Shown here: piece by piece, positions 8,974 to 17,106 of the stretch
Position numbering within the stretch: the stretch's first letter is position 1
Layout: each line of letters begins with the position of its first letter
NCBI GenBank assembly: GCA_036386835.1
Contig: DASVUX010000032.1
Span: 1-64,000 of the forward strand
Source: 2-12-FULL-35-15 sp036386835
Lineage (GTDB): Bacteria > Bacteroidota > Bacteroidia > 2-12-FULL-35-15
Reading direction: 5' to 3'
DNA length: 64,000 nt
The notes under the pieces: model-generated
The model's database searches: none
The model's input: the letters and a program-made list of their open reading frames with translations, nothing else
Told to the model about the DNA's origin: nothing
Made by a program: the position numbers and the translations under genes

Positions 8974-11070
8974 ATGAAACCAATTAATAAAAAACTGCTG
9001 TTCCTCGTTCCTGCAGCAGCAATAGCCGCATTTTCATTTACATATTCATTCAGGGCAAAGACCGATAAGGATGAAGCCATCGACCAGATCCTGATGCAAA
9101 GTCTTAATAATGTCCATTATGCCCCCCTTACGCTGAATGATGACTTTGCAGACAAGGTGTATAAGCTTTACATGCAGCGCCTGGATTACAATAAAAAGTT
9201 TCTTCTCCAGCCGGACGTGGATGAACTCGAAAAGATGAAACGGACCATTGATGAGGATATCAACAACGGCAAATTCAGTTTTTTTAATCGTTCTTACGAT
9301 ATTATAACCAAACGGGTGGATGAAGCCCAGGCTTATTACAAAGAGATCCTGGATAAACCATTTGACTTTAACAAAGATGAAGAAATCCAGCTTGATGAGG
9401 AGAAGATCAGTTATGCAAAGAACAGTGAAGACCTGAAAGAAGCCTGGAGAAAATCACTGAAGTATCAAACCCTCGCGAGGATGGTGGAAATGATGGACAA
9501 CCAGGAGAAAGCCAAAGAAAAAAGCGATACGGTAAAGATCAGATCAAAAGAAGAGCTGGAAGCGGATGCCCGCAAAAAAGTGCTGAAAAGTAATGATGAT
9601 TATTTTAAACGTATAAAGGAATTCGACCGTAACGACCGCCTTTCTGTATATTTTAATTCGATAACCGGAGTTTATGACCCGCATACGGAATTTTTTCCTC
9701 CTAAGGATAAAGCCAATTTCGATATCAGCATGAGCGGACAGCTGGAAGGCATTGGTGCCCAGCTCCAGGAAAAAGACGGGTATACCAAGGTTTCAAGCAT
9801 CGTTCCGGGCAGCGCCTCCTGGAAGCAAGGCCAGCTGAAACCGGGAGACATTATTTTAAAAGTCGCGCAAGGTTCCGCGGAACCAGTAGATATAGTGGAT
9901 ATGAGAATGGACGATGTGCTTCCGCTTATCCGCGGCAAAAAGGGTACAGAAGTGAGGCTGACGGTAAGGAAACCGGACGGTTCCACCATGATAATCCCGC
10001 TTATCCGTGATATTGTTGTTATTGAAGAAAGCTACGCCCAATCTGTCATCCTTAAAGGAAAAAAGAACATCGGCTATATAAAGCTTCCCTCCTTCTATGC
10101 CGACTTTAGCGGAAAAGGCGGACGCAGCTGCTCATCAGACATTAAAAAAGAACTTGAGAAATTAAAGGCTGAGAATGTGGACGGGGTGATCCTCGATCTT
10201 CGCTATAACGGGGGTGGCTCTTTACCGGATGTGGTGGATATGGCAGGTTTATTCATTGATAAAGGCCCGATAGTCCAGGTAAAGCAAAAAACAGGCATTC
10301 CACAGCTGCTTGAAGATAAAGATCCCGCTGTAGTTTACAATGGTCCGCTGGTAGTAATGGTAAATTCCAACTCCGCTTCCGCTTCCGAGATCATGGCAGC
10401 AGCAATACAGGATTATAAGCGCGGAGTGATCGTGGGGACTTCCCCGGCAAGTTTTGGTAAAGGCACGGTGCAGCGTTTTTATGACCTGGATGATTATTTA
10501 CCGCCTCAGTACAATACGATTAAACCGCTCGGACAGGTGAAGATCACCACTCAGAAATTCTATCGCATCAATGGCGGTGCTACACAGCTGAAAGGGGTTG
10601 TTCCTGATATTATCCTTCCCGATCCGTATTACCTGCTTGACCAGGGTGAAAAAGAGCAGGATTATCCGATGGCATGGGATGAGATCGCACCGGCAAAATA
10701 CAGTCCTTTGAAACCGGCTTATTCTGTTGAGAAACTTAAATCGGCCAGTGAAAGCCGTGTGAAGAACAGTGCAGGGTTCGCACTGCTGAATGATGCGGCC
10801 AAACGTCTTAAGAAACAAAAAGACAATACGGTGGTTTCCCTGAATTTTGACAAATACGTGGCTGAGCAGAAAAAAAATAAAGAAGAGGCCAAGAAGATGG
10901 AGGAGCTTGATAAAGAGATCCAGGGAATAGAGATTATGACCTTAAAGGCAGATACTGAGCATCATGGCTCCGACTCGGTGAAAGTTACAAAGACCAAAGA
11001 TTTCCATAAAGCCCTGAAAAAGGATATTTACCTGAATGAAACCGTTGCCATTATCAATGAGATGAAATAA
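8974..11070 (+). CDS. prc: Tail-specific (C-terminal processing) protease, S41 family
   Basis: 698 residues. A signal segment (8-27) is followed by a helical N-terminal domain, a PDZ domain (about 250-340: SGQLEGIGAQLQ, PGDIILKV), the S41 catalytic domain and a DUF3340-type C-terminal helical region. The Ser-Lys dyad is visible: S471 in NSNSASASEIM and K496 in FGKGTVQ, spaced by 25 residues as in E. coli Tsp (S430/K455). By family knowledge it degrades periplasmic proteins with hydrophobic C-termini and can regulate peptidoglycan hydrolases. A strong terminator follows 17 bp after the stop, so it is monocistronic. The length is typical of the Bacteroidota Prc group. Confidence 0.95.
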   Translation: MKPINKKLLFLVPAAAIAAFSFTYSFRAKTDKDEAIDQILMQSLNNVHYAPLTLNDDFADKVYKLYMQRLDYNKKFLLQPDVDELEKMKRTIDEDINNGKFSFFNRSYDIITKRVDEAQAYYKEILDKPFDFNKDEEIQLDEEKISYAKNSEDLKEAWRKSLKYQTLARMVEMMDNQEKAKEKSDTVKIRSKEELEADARKKVLKSNDDYFKRIKEFDRNDRLSVYFNSITGVYDPHTEFFPPKDKANFDISMSGQLEGIGAQLQEKDGYTKVSSIVPGSASWKQGQLKPGDIILKVAQGSAEPVDIVDMRMDDVLPLIRGKKGTEVRLTVRKPDGSTMIIPLIRDIVVIEESYAQSVILKGKKNIGYIKLPSFYADFSGKGGRSCSSDIKKELEKLKAENVDGVILDLRYNGGGSLPDVVDMAGLFIDKGPIVQVKQKTGIPQLLEDKDPAVVYNGPLVVMVNSNSASASEIMAAAIQDYKRGVIVGTSPASFGKGTVQRFYDLDDYLPPQYNTIKPLGQVKITTQKFYRINGGATQLKGVVPDIILPDPYYLLDQGEKEQDYPMAWDEIAPAKYSPLKPAYSVEKLKSASESRVKNSAGFALLNDAAKRLKKQKDNTVVSLNFDKYVAEQKKNKEEAKKMEELDKEIQGIEIMTLKADTEHHGSDSVKVTKTKDFHKALKKDIYLNETVAIINEMK

Positions 11071-11086
11071 AACAGGATCAGATCAT

Positions 11087-11113
11087 AAAAGCCCTCTCCG
11101 GAGGGCTTTTTTT
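11087..11113 (+). terminator. Rho-independent terminator after prc
   Basis: Stem AAAAGCCCTC / GAGGGCTTTT with a TCCG tetraloop, followed by a run of seven T. It lies 17 bp after the prc stop codon. Confidence 0.9.
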
Positions 11114-11122
11114 ATATAAAAA

Positions 11123-11222
11123 AATGCCTTGCTGTACGGGGCAAGGCATTCTCTCTCTAAAATAATCTTATTATTAACTGTAAAAACCTACAGTTAAAAA
11201 CATGCTCATATCTTTAATGAGC
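11123..11222. other. Three consecutive hairpins between prc and the ABC ATPase
   Basis: The gene-free gap 11071-11356 contains, after the prc terminator, three perfect or near-perfect hairpins: 11123-11132 with 11141-11150 (AATGCCTTGC stem, 8-nt loop), 11174-11182 with 11189-11197 (TTAACTGTA stem, 6-nt loop) and 11204-11209 with 11217-11222 (GCTCAT stem). The first has an A-run on its left, which is a T-run on the minus strand, so it could terminate a minus-strand transcript. A structured small RNA or long leader is possible, but no coding frame or clear promoter supports either strand. Confidence 0.35.
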
Positions 11223-11356
11223 CGCTTTCATGTAAAAGATGATATTTTCGTATCATTGGTTGCATCTAACAGAAAAAATATTTAACAGTACTCAGAATCC
11301 TGTAACAACCGGAGTTCCTTATCGTCATAAACCGAATTTTAACTGAAAACAACCTG

Positions 11357-12223
11357 ATGGACCTAACAATCACCAACCTTTCCAAGACATACTCCAACGG
11401 CCTGAAGGCCCTTAATAATATTAACCTGCAGATTGGCAGCGGGATGTTCGGTCTCCTTGGGCCGAATGGTGCTGGTAAATCTTCTTTAATGCGTACAATC
11501 GCAACGTTACAGGAGGCCGACAGCGGAACCATAACCCTTGGGGATATTGATGTTGTTAAACAAAAAGATGAGGTTCGGAAGGTGCTGGGCTACCTGCCAC
11601 AGGACTTCGGGTTTTATCCTAAAGTTTCCGCATGGGACATGATCAATCACTTTGCTATCCTGAAAGGGATTTCCAATCCGAAGGAACGAAAAGAGATCTG
11701 TGAAGCACTTTTGAACCAGACCAATCTTTTTGAAGCCAGGAAAAGGAATATCGGTGATTATTCGGGCGGAATGAGACAGCGTTTCGGCATTGCACAGGCG
11801 CTTTTAGGAAACCCAAAGCTTGTCATCGTGGATGAGCCAACGGCAGGACTGGATCCCATGGAAAGGAACCGCTTCCATAATCTTCTGAGCGAGATCGGGG
11901 AAAACGTCATAGTGATCCTGTCCACCCATATTGTGGATGATGTAAGGAATCTCTGCTCCAACATGGTGATCATGAACCAGGGAACCATTCTTCTTTCAGG
12001 GAAACCCACGCAGACAATTGATAATATGAAAGGCAAAATCTGGATGAAAATGATTGATAAGGAAGAATTGTCGGATCACCGAACGGCTTTCAAGGTGATC
12101 TCAACCAAAGTAGTTGAGGGAAAGATCCAGGTGCATGTTTTCAGCGAGTCGCAGCCTGACACCTCCTTTTTGCCGGTACATGCAGATCTTGAAGATGTAT
12201 ATTTTGCAACCATAACTAATTAG
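11357..12223 (+). CDS. ABC transporter ATP-binding protein
   Basis: 288 residues, a complete ABC ATPase of the ABC-2 export class. Walker A is LGPNGAGKSSLM (about 36-47), the Q-loop is LPQDFGFYP, the signature is YSGGMRQRFGIAQALLG, Walker B is LVIVDEPTAGLDP and the H-loop is STHIVDD. It should power the large permease/peptidase encoded 97 bp downstream. The family (CcmA/NatA-like) exports lipids, drugs or peptides; the substrate is unknown. The C-terminal about 60 residues carry the usual extra domain of this class (EDVYFATITN at the end). The start follows a GATGG context without a Shine-Dalgarno site, normal for this phylum. Confidence 0.93.
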   Translation: MDLTITNLSKTYSNGLKALNNINLQIGSGMFGLLGPNGAGKSSLMRTIATLQEADSGTITLGDIDVVKQKDEVRKVLGYLPQDFGFYPKVSAWDMINHFAILKGISNPKERKEICEALLNQTNLFEARKRNIGDYSGGMRQRFGIAQALLGNPKLVIVDEPTAGLDPMERNRFHNLLSEIGENVIVILSTHIVDDVRNLCSNMVIMNQGTILLSGKPTQTIDNMKGKIWMKMIDKEELSDHRTAFKVISTKVVEGKIQVHVFSESQPDTSFLPVHADLEDVYFATITN

Positions 12224-12249
12224 TACGGATGCGAATTAAAAACGTATTT

Positions 12250-12277
12250 ACGAATAGAAATGATTCGAAATATTCGT
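12250..12277. repeat. Inverted ACGAATA / TATTCGT repeat
   Basis: ACGAATA at 12250-12256 is inverted as TATTCGT at 12271-12277 in the 97-bp gap between the ABC ATPase and the permease/peptidase. It belongs to the same ACGAAT-type intergenic sequence that flanks accA (20630-20646 and 21766-21782). It may be a hairpin in the mRNA or a dispersed repeat fragment. Confidence 0.4.
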
Positions 12278-12320
12278 TTTCATTGTTATCTGTACCCAAC
12301 TAATTATAAAATATCAAGAA

Positions 12321-15300
12321 ATGTTTTTACAAATTTTCCTCTTCGAATTAAAACTCTGGTTCAAAAAGCCGGCTACCTATATTTTCTTCCTTGTATTCTT
12401 CCTGCTTTCAGTTCTTTTTGCTTCCCTGATTGCAGGTTTACTGGGCGGAACTGTGAGCGACAGCAATACTACAATTAACTCGGCCACAGCAATCGCAGGG
12501 ATCCTGAACGGGCTTAACACCGACCTGGTAGGGGCTATTATCCTTATCACGATCATCGCCCCCTCTGTATATAAGGACTTTCAATACAATATGCACCCGC
12601 TTCTATTCACTAAACCCATCAGTAAAGCAGGTTATATGTTCGGAAGGTTCAGTGCCTCTTTCTTAGTCGCGCTGTTTGTTATGTCGGGCTCGGTGCTTGG
12701 GCATATGCTTGCCTGCACATTCCCGGGAATTGAACCGGATAAGCTCGGGCCTTTCAACCTGCTGAACTACCTCCAGCCTTTCATTTACTTTGTAGTCCCA
12801 AACACTCTTTTGATTGGGGCGATCTTCTTTTCTTTTGTCACTTTCACACGGAATATGATCGCGGGATATGTAGGATGTGTGGCACTGATCCTTGTGAAAG
12901 CGGTATCCACATCGCTGCTCCAGGACATAGACAATCAGCAAATGGCGGCAATTCTTGAGCCTTTCGGGGAACAAGCGCTGAATAAAGTAACTAAATACTG
13001 GTCACCTGCGGAGCAGAATATTCTTCCTATACCATTCCGGGATGTTTTATTATATAACCGCTTATTGTGGTTTGGGATCGGCCTGGGGATCACCATACTT
13101 GCTTACCTCCGTTTCAGCTTCAGCCAGTTTAACGAACCTATTTCATTCTTTGGAAAAAAGAATAAAAAGGAAATGCTCTCACTGGCCTCCGCCCCTATCC
13201 AGGCATTGTCTGATATTCCAAAACCTGCCCAGGTGTTTACCCTTGAATACAGCTGGTATCAAACCTGGTTCCTCGCAAAATTCGAATTTAACAAGATCGT
13301 TAAAAGCATATTCTTCCTGATCATTGTTGCACTGAGTATCCTTACCCTGGTTTTAGTTACTACACAGCTGGGCCTGATCTATGGAACTTCAACTTATCCT
13401 GTGACTTACCAGATCCTTCAGATCGGTGGCGCAACTTTCCAGTTCTTTATGCTGATTCTTATTGTTTTTTATTCCGGGATCCTCGTTTGGCGTGAACGCG
13501 ATTCGAAGGTGGATGAGCTTGTAGGAACAGCGCCCCTGAGGGCGAACGTAAGCTTTGCATCGAAGCTGATAGCGTTGATCCTGGTCCAGGTGGTTTTACT
13601 CATCGTGGTGATGCTTACGGGAATAATGATCCAGGTGTATAACGGCTATTACAATGTAGAACCCCTCCAGTATTTCAAAGAACTGTTCGGATTTAAACTG
13701 ATAGGACTTACATTCATCTGTGTAATGGCCATGGCAATCCAGGTAATTATCAATAACAAGTATGTCGCTTATTTTGTTGCCGTGCTTGTGCTGATGATCG
13801 TTCCTTTTGCATTCGGACTCCTTGAATGGAATAACCCGCTTATTTTATTTAACAGCAGTGGCCCCCGTCTTCCTTATTCTGATATGAACGGATATGGACA
13901 TTCACTTTACTCCTTCATGGTATTTAAGTTTTACTGGGGTTCGCTTTGCCTTTTATTGATCATACTTTCAGGGCTTTTATGGGCGCGCGGAAAAGAAAAA
14001 GGTTTCAGGAACCGGCTTAAGGTTGCGCGGACTTTATTTAACAGGAGAGCAAAGCTTGCGTTCAGCTTTTCCCTGCTGGTATTTATCCTTTTAGGAAGTT
14101 TTATTTTTTACAATACAAATGTCCTTAATAAGAATATTTCTTCGAAAGATGAGGAAAAGAACCAGGCCGAATTTGAAAAAAAGTACAAGCGCTTTTCCAG
14201 AACGCAGCAGCCGAGGATCACTTCAGTATTCTGGAATGTAGATATCTTCCCGCAGGAACGCGGTGCAAAAATGAAGGGCTATTATATGCTTACCAATAAA
14301 AGTAAACGTAAGGTTGACAGCATTATCGTGAATATGTCTTCAGCGGTTACTGTAAATGAATTTAAGTTCGCGCGCCAGGTAACAAAGGTGCTGGATGATA
14401 AGGATAACGGATTCTATATTTATAAACTCGCGTCTCCCCTGGAACCAGGGGATTCTGTCCGGTTCGACATCGACCTTCAGTATTTTCCAAAAGGATTCAA
14501 GAGTTCCGACCCCGGAACAGCTATTGTTTACAACGGCACATTCTTCAACAGCGGCTACCTTCCGTCATTGGGCTACAACCCTGACAGTGAGCTGAGCGAG
14601 GGTACAGCCCGAAAGAAGCATGGTCTTCCTGTTAAAGAACGCATGGCAAGCATAAATGACAGTCTTGCACTGATGAACACATATATAAGTGCGGATGCTG
14701 ACTGGATCAATTTCGAATGCATCGTCAGCACTGTACCCGGACAGATCGCTATCGCGCCCGGCTATCTGCAGAAAGAATGGGAAAAGGACGGAAGAAAGTA
14801 TTTCCATTACAAAATGGATTGCAAGATCCTTAACTTTTATTCTTTCCTTTCAGCAAGCTATGAAGTAAAAAAAGACAAATGGAAAGATGTTGCGATTGAG
14901 ATCTATTATCATAAAGGACATGAATATAATCTCGACCGGATGATCAACGGTGTAAAAAAATCGCTTGACTATTATACAAAGAACTTTAGTCCATACCAGC
15001 ACCGCCAGGTAAGGATCCTGGAATTTCCGCGTTATGCAACCTTCGCGCAATCGTTCCCGAACACTATTCCTTTTTCCGAAGGGATCGGCTTTATTGCTAA
15101 GATCGATGAAACGGATCCTGAGTCGATCGACTATCCTTTTTATGTAACAGCACATGAGGTTGCGCACCAATGGTGGGCGCACCAGGTGATTGGCGGCAAT
15201 GTACAGGGCGGGACGCTTATGTCGGAAACCATGTCGCAATACTCTGCATTGATGGTGATGGAAAAAGAATTCGGTAAGCAGGCGATGAAAAAATTCCTGA

Positions 15301-15995
15301 AATATGAGATGAATGAATACCTGAAAGGAAGGGCTACTGAAGGAAAAAAAGAGCGGCCTTTGCTGCTTGTGGAGAACCAGCAGTACATTCATTATAACAA
15401 GGGCAGTGTCGTTATGTACGCTTTAAAAGATTATATCGGTGAGGATTCGCTGAATGCAGCCCTGGCTAAATACATTAAGAAAGTAGCTTACCAGGAACCG
15501 CCATATACAACCTCAAAGGAATTCATCAGTTTCCTTCGCGCTGCAACACCGGACAGCTTAAAATATATCATCAATGATATGTTCGAAAGCATTACACTTT
15601 ACGAAAACAAAACGACAAAATGCTCTTATACCAAAACTTCCGGGGGTAAATACCTGGTAAAGATCTCTGTTGAAAGCAAGAAAATGAAAGCGGACAGCAT
15701 TGGCAAAATGAAAGTAGTGGCTGTAAACGACTGGATCGATATCGGGATCTTCGGATCAAAGGAAGAAGGCGGCAAGAAGAAGGAAACGGAATTATATCTG
15801 CAGAAACGGAAGATCAACAAAGGCAAAATGGAATTTGAGATCATTGTGGATGAAGAACCTGTAAAAGTGGGTATCGATCCTTATAACAAGTTAATTGACC
15901 GGACACCTGATAATAATACCAGGCTGATGAAAGATGGAGATGAAGCGCCTTCCGAAAATGAAGGCCAGAATGTTTCAATTCAGATCGGGGGATAA
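12321..15995 (+). CDS. ABC-2 permease fused to M1-type aminopeptidase
   Basis: 1224 residues. The first roughly 600 residues are a double ABC-2 permease with many membrane helices (KKPATYIFFLVFFLLSVLF at 13 onward; SIFFLIIVALSILTLVLV; KLAFSFSLLVFILLGSFIFY near 590). The second half is a periplasmic or extracytoplasmic gluzincin domain with HEVAHQWWAH at about 944-953 and the zinc-binding Glu in SETMSQYSA. There are 19 residues between the second His and this Glu, one more than in classical M1 enzymes (HEXXH-X18-E). The fusion type is known in Bacteroidota; its substrate is not. With the ATPase just upstream it forms one exporter whose peptidase may process cargo or trim peptides at the membrane. 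It is convergent with the next gene, 27 bp apart. Confidence 0.92.
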   Translation: MFLQIFLFELKLWFKKPATYIFFLVFFLLSVLFASLIAGLLGGTVSDSNTTINSATAIAGILNGLNTDLVGAIILITIIAPSVYKDFQYNMHPLLFTKPISKAGYMFGRFSASFLVALFVMSGSVLGHMLACTFPGIEPDKLGPFNLLNYLQPFIYFVVPNTLLIGAIFFSFVTFTRNMIAGYVGCVALILVKAVSTSLLQDIDNQQMAAILEPFGEQALNKVTKYWSPAEQNILPIPFRDVLLYNRLLWFGIGLGITILAYLRFSFSQFNEPISFFGKKNKKEMLSLASAPIQALSDIPKPAQVFTLEYSWYQTWFLAKFEFNKIVKSIFFLIIVALSILTLVLVTTQLGLIYGTSTYPVTYQILQIGGATFQFFMLILIVFYSGILVWRERDSKVDELVGTAPLRANVSFASKLIALILVQVVLLIVVMLTGIMIQVYNGYYNVEPLQYFKELFGFKLIGLTFICVMAMAIQVIINNKYVAYFVAVLVLMIVPFAFGLLEWNNPLILFNSSGPRLPYSDMNGYGHSLYSFMVFKFYWGSLCLLLIILSGLLWARGKEKGFRNRLKVARTLFNRRAKLAFSFSLLVFILLGSFIFYNTNVLNKNISSKDEEKNQAEFEKKYKRFSRTQQPRITSVFWNVDIFPQERGAKMKGYYMLTNKSKRKVDSIIVNMSSAVTVNEFKFARQVTKVLDDKDNGFYIYKLASPLEPGDSVRFDIDLQYFPKGFKSSDPGTAIVYNGTFFNSGYLPSLGYNPDSELSEGTARKKHGLPVKERMASINDSLALMNTYISADADWINFECIVSTVPGQIAIAPGYLQKEWEKDGRKYFHYKMDCKILNFYSFLSASYEVKKDKWKDVAIEIYYHKGHEYNLDRMINGVKKSLDYYTKNFSPYQHRQVRILEFPRYATFAQSFPNTIPFSEGIGFIAKIDETDPESIDYPFYVTAHEVAHQWWAHQVIGGNVQGGTLMSETMSQYSALMVMEKEFGKQAMKKFLKYEMNEYLKGRATEGKKERPLLLVENQQYIHYNKGSVVMYALKDYIGEDSLNAALAKYIKKVAYQEPPYTTSKEFISFLRAATPDSLKYIINDMFESITLYENKTTKCSYTKTSGGKYLVKISVESKKMKADSIGKMKVVAVNDWIDIGIFGSKEEGGKKKETELYLQKRKINKGKMEFEIIVDEEPVKVGIDPYNKLIDRTPDNNTRLMKDGDEAPSENEGQNVSIQIGG

Positions 15996-16022
15996 TCTCG
16001 TGTAACTGGATTATTGAAGATT

Positions 16023-16634
16023 TTAGTTGCAGGGTCTTATATAAAACTGAGAATCCTGGACCCAACCGCTATATTCAAGCTCATGAAAGTCCCCGTCCCC
16101 GTTTTTGTCATATCGGTAAGAGCTGACTTTAATGTCGATTCTTATCCAGTTTTCCAAACCTGTTTTCCTGGTCCCGAGGACTGTTAGCTTTTTTATTACA
16201 TCTATTTCTTCCCTGGAATATAAAGATGTTGAATTTTTGTCAGCCTCTTTAAAAACATTCGCATGTTCTTCAAGTCCGGGCTCAAATATATTTATACTGA
16301 ACTTTAGAGGAGCCCTGACTGGTATACTATAAGGACCGGAAACCTCGCGATTCCGATCTATCATATATACTTTCGCTTTGGAAACAGCTAAAGAATCATA
16401 GCTCCATTTATTCAAATACAATCCGATCACATGAACTTTCAAAGGGAGGATAGAGGTATCTTCAACAGCAGATTTTATCGAATCGAGAAGGGGACGTGCC
16501 CTTAAAAAATTAACCAGGCTGTCATTCACCTCTTTTTTCGCCTGGTAATATTCCGGTTTGAACTCATTATAAATGCTTTGTCCATAGACTGCGCTGCTAC
16601 CCATAAAGACAATTGCCAGAAGTAAATTTTTCAT
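16023..16634 (-). CDS. Hypothetical secreted protein
   Basis: 203 residues with a signal peptide (1-19, ending AVYGQ). No family is recognised. The body has a short helical start (YYQAKKEVNDSLVNFLR) and then beta-rich sequence, with SYRYDKNGDGDFHELEYSGW near 170-190, an EF-hand-like DxNxDGD run that could bind calcium. It is translationally coupled to the upstream DUF1304 gene by a 4-base ATGA overlap. It is probably periplasmic; no role can be given. Confidence 0.65.
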   Translation of the reverse strand: MKNLLLAIVFMGSSAVYGQSIYNEFKPEYYQAKKEVNDSLVNFLRARPLLDSIKSAVEDTSILPLKVHVIGLYLNKWSYDSLAVSKAKVYMIDRNREVSGPYSIPVRAPLKFSINIFEPGLEEHANVFKEADKNSTSLYSREEIDVIKKLTVLGTRKTGLENWIRIDIKVSSYRYDKNGDGDFHELEYSGWVQDSQFYIRPCN

Positions 16635-17002
16635 AGGAACTTATTGAAAACAAGTAAAGCAAGTGCAATAAGAGCAGGCATTGCCTGGATGTAGAAGATT
16701 TTTTTTGCTGCGGTTAAAGCTCCGTAAATCCCGGCAACGGAAACACAACCCAGAAAGAAAACCGCGACATTAAAATGCCATTCGGGATCAGGAATGAACA
16801 AAGACCATACTAATCCTGCGGAAAGAAAACCATTGTACAGCCCCTGGTTGGCCGCAAGCGACTTGGTCGGTTCAAACAGATGTTCAGGGAACTGGCGGAA
16901 GACTTTCTTTGCAGTAGTCGTCCATGCAAACATTTCCAGCCAGAGAAAATAGAGATGCTCAATGGCTATGATAATGATGAGTGCAGCGATTATATAGTTC
17001 AT
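16631..17002 (-). CDS. DUF1304 family membrane protein
   Basis: 123 residues with four predicted membrane helices: 3-22, about 56-72 (NGFLSAGLVWSLFIP), 78-96 (VAVFFLGCVSVAGIYGALTA) and 102-121. The family marks are an early EHLYFLWLEMFAW, then NQGLYNGFLSAGLVW and VAGIYGALT, followed by QAMPALIALALL, which match DUF1304. These are small inner-membrane proteins of unknown function. The stop overlaps the start of the next gene (ATGA). Confidence 0.85.
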   Translation of the reverse strand: MNYIIAALIIIIAIEHLYFLWLEMFAWTTTAKKVFRQFPEHLFEPTKSLAANQGLYNGFLSAGLVWSLFIPDPEWHFNVAVFFLGCVSVAGIYGALTAAKKIFYIQAMPALIALALLVFNKFL

Positions 17003-17106
17003 TGTTTGTAGATATTACGACCATCAAGGCCAGGACACAGACATTTTATACAGGCACGAGCCCAATTAATATTTGAATTAAATCCTTCGGCCCGATGTCA
17101 TGCTAC

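Noticed and set aside
11266..11532. 88-residue minus-strand frame overlapping the ABC ATPase start
   Set aside because: Mostly antisense to Walker A; although a minus-strand terminator-like hairpin lies downstream, nothing else supports it.
14850..15392. 180-residue open frame antisense to the M1 part of the permease fusion
   Set aside because: Entirely opposite to the HEVAH region; no family features.
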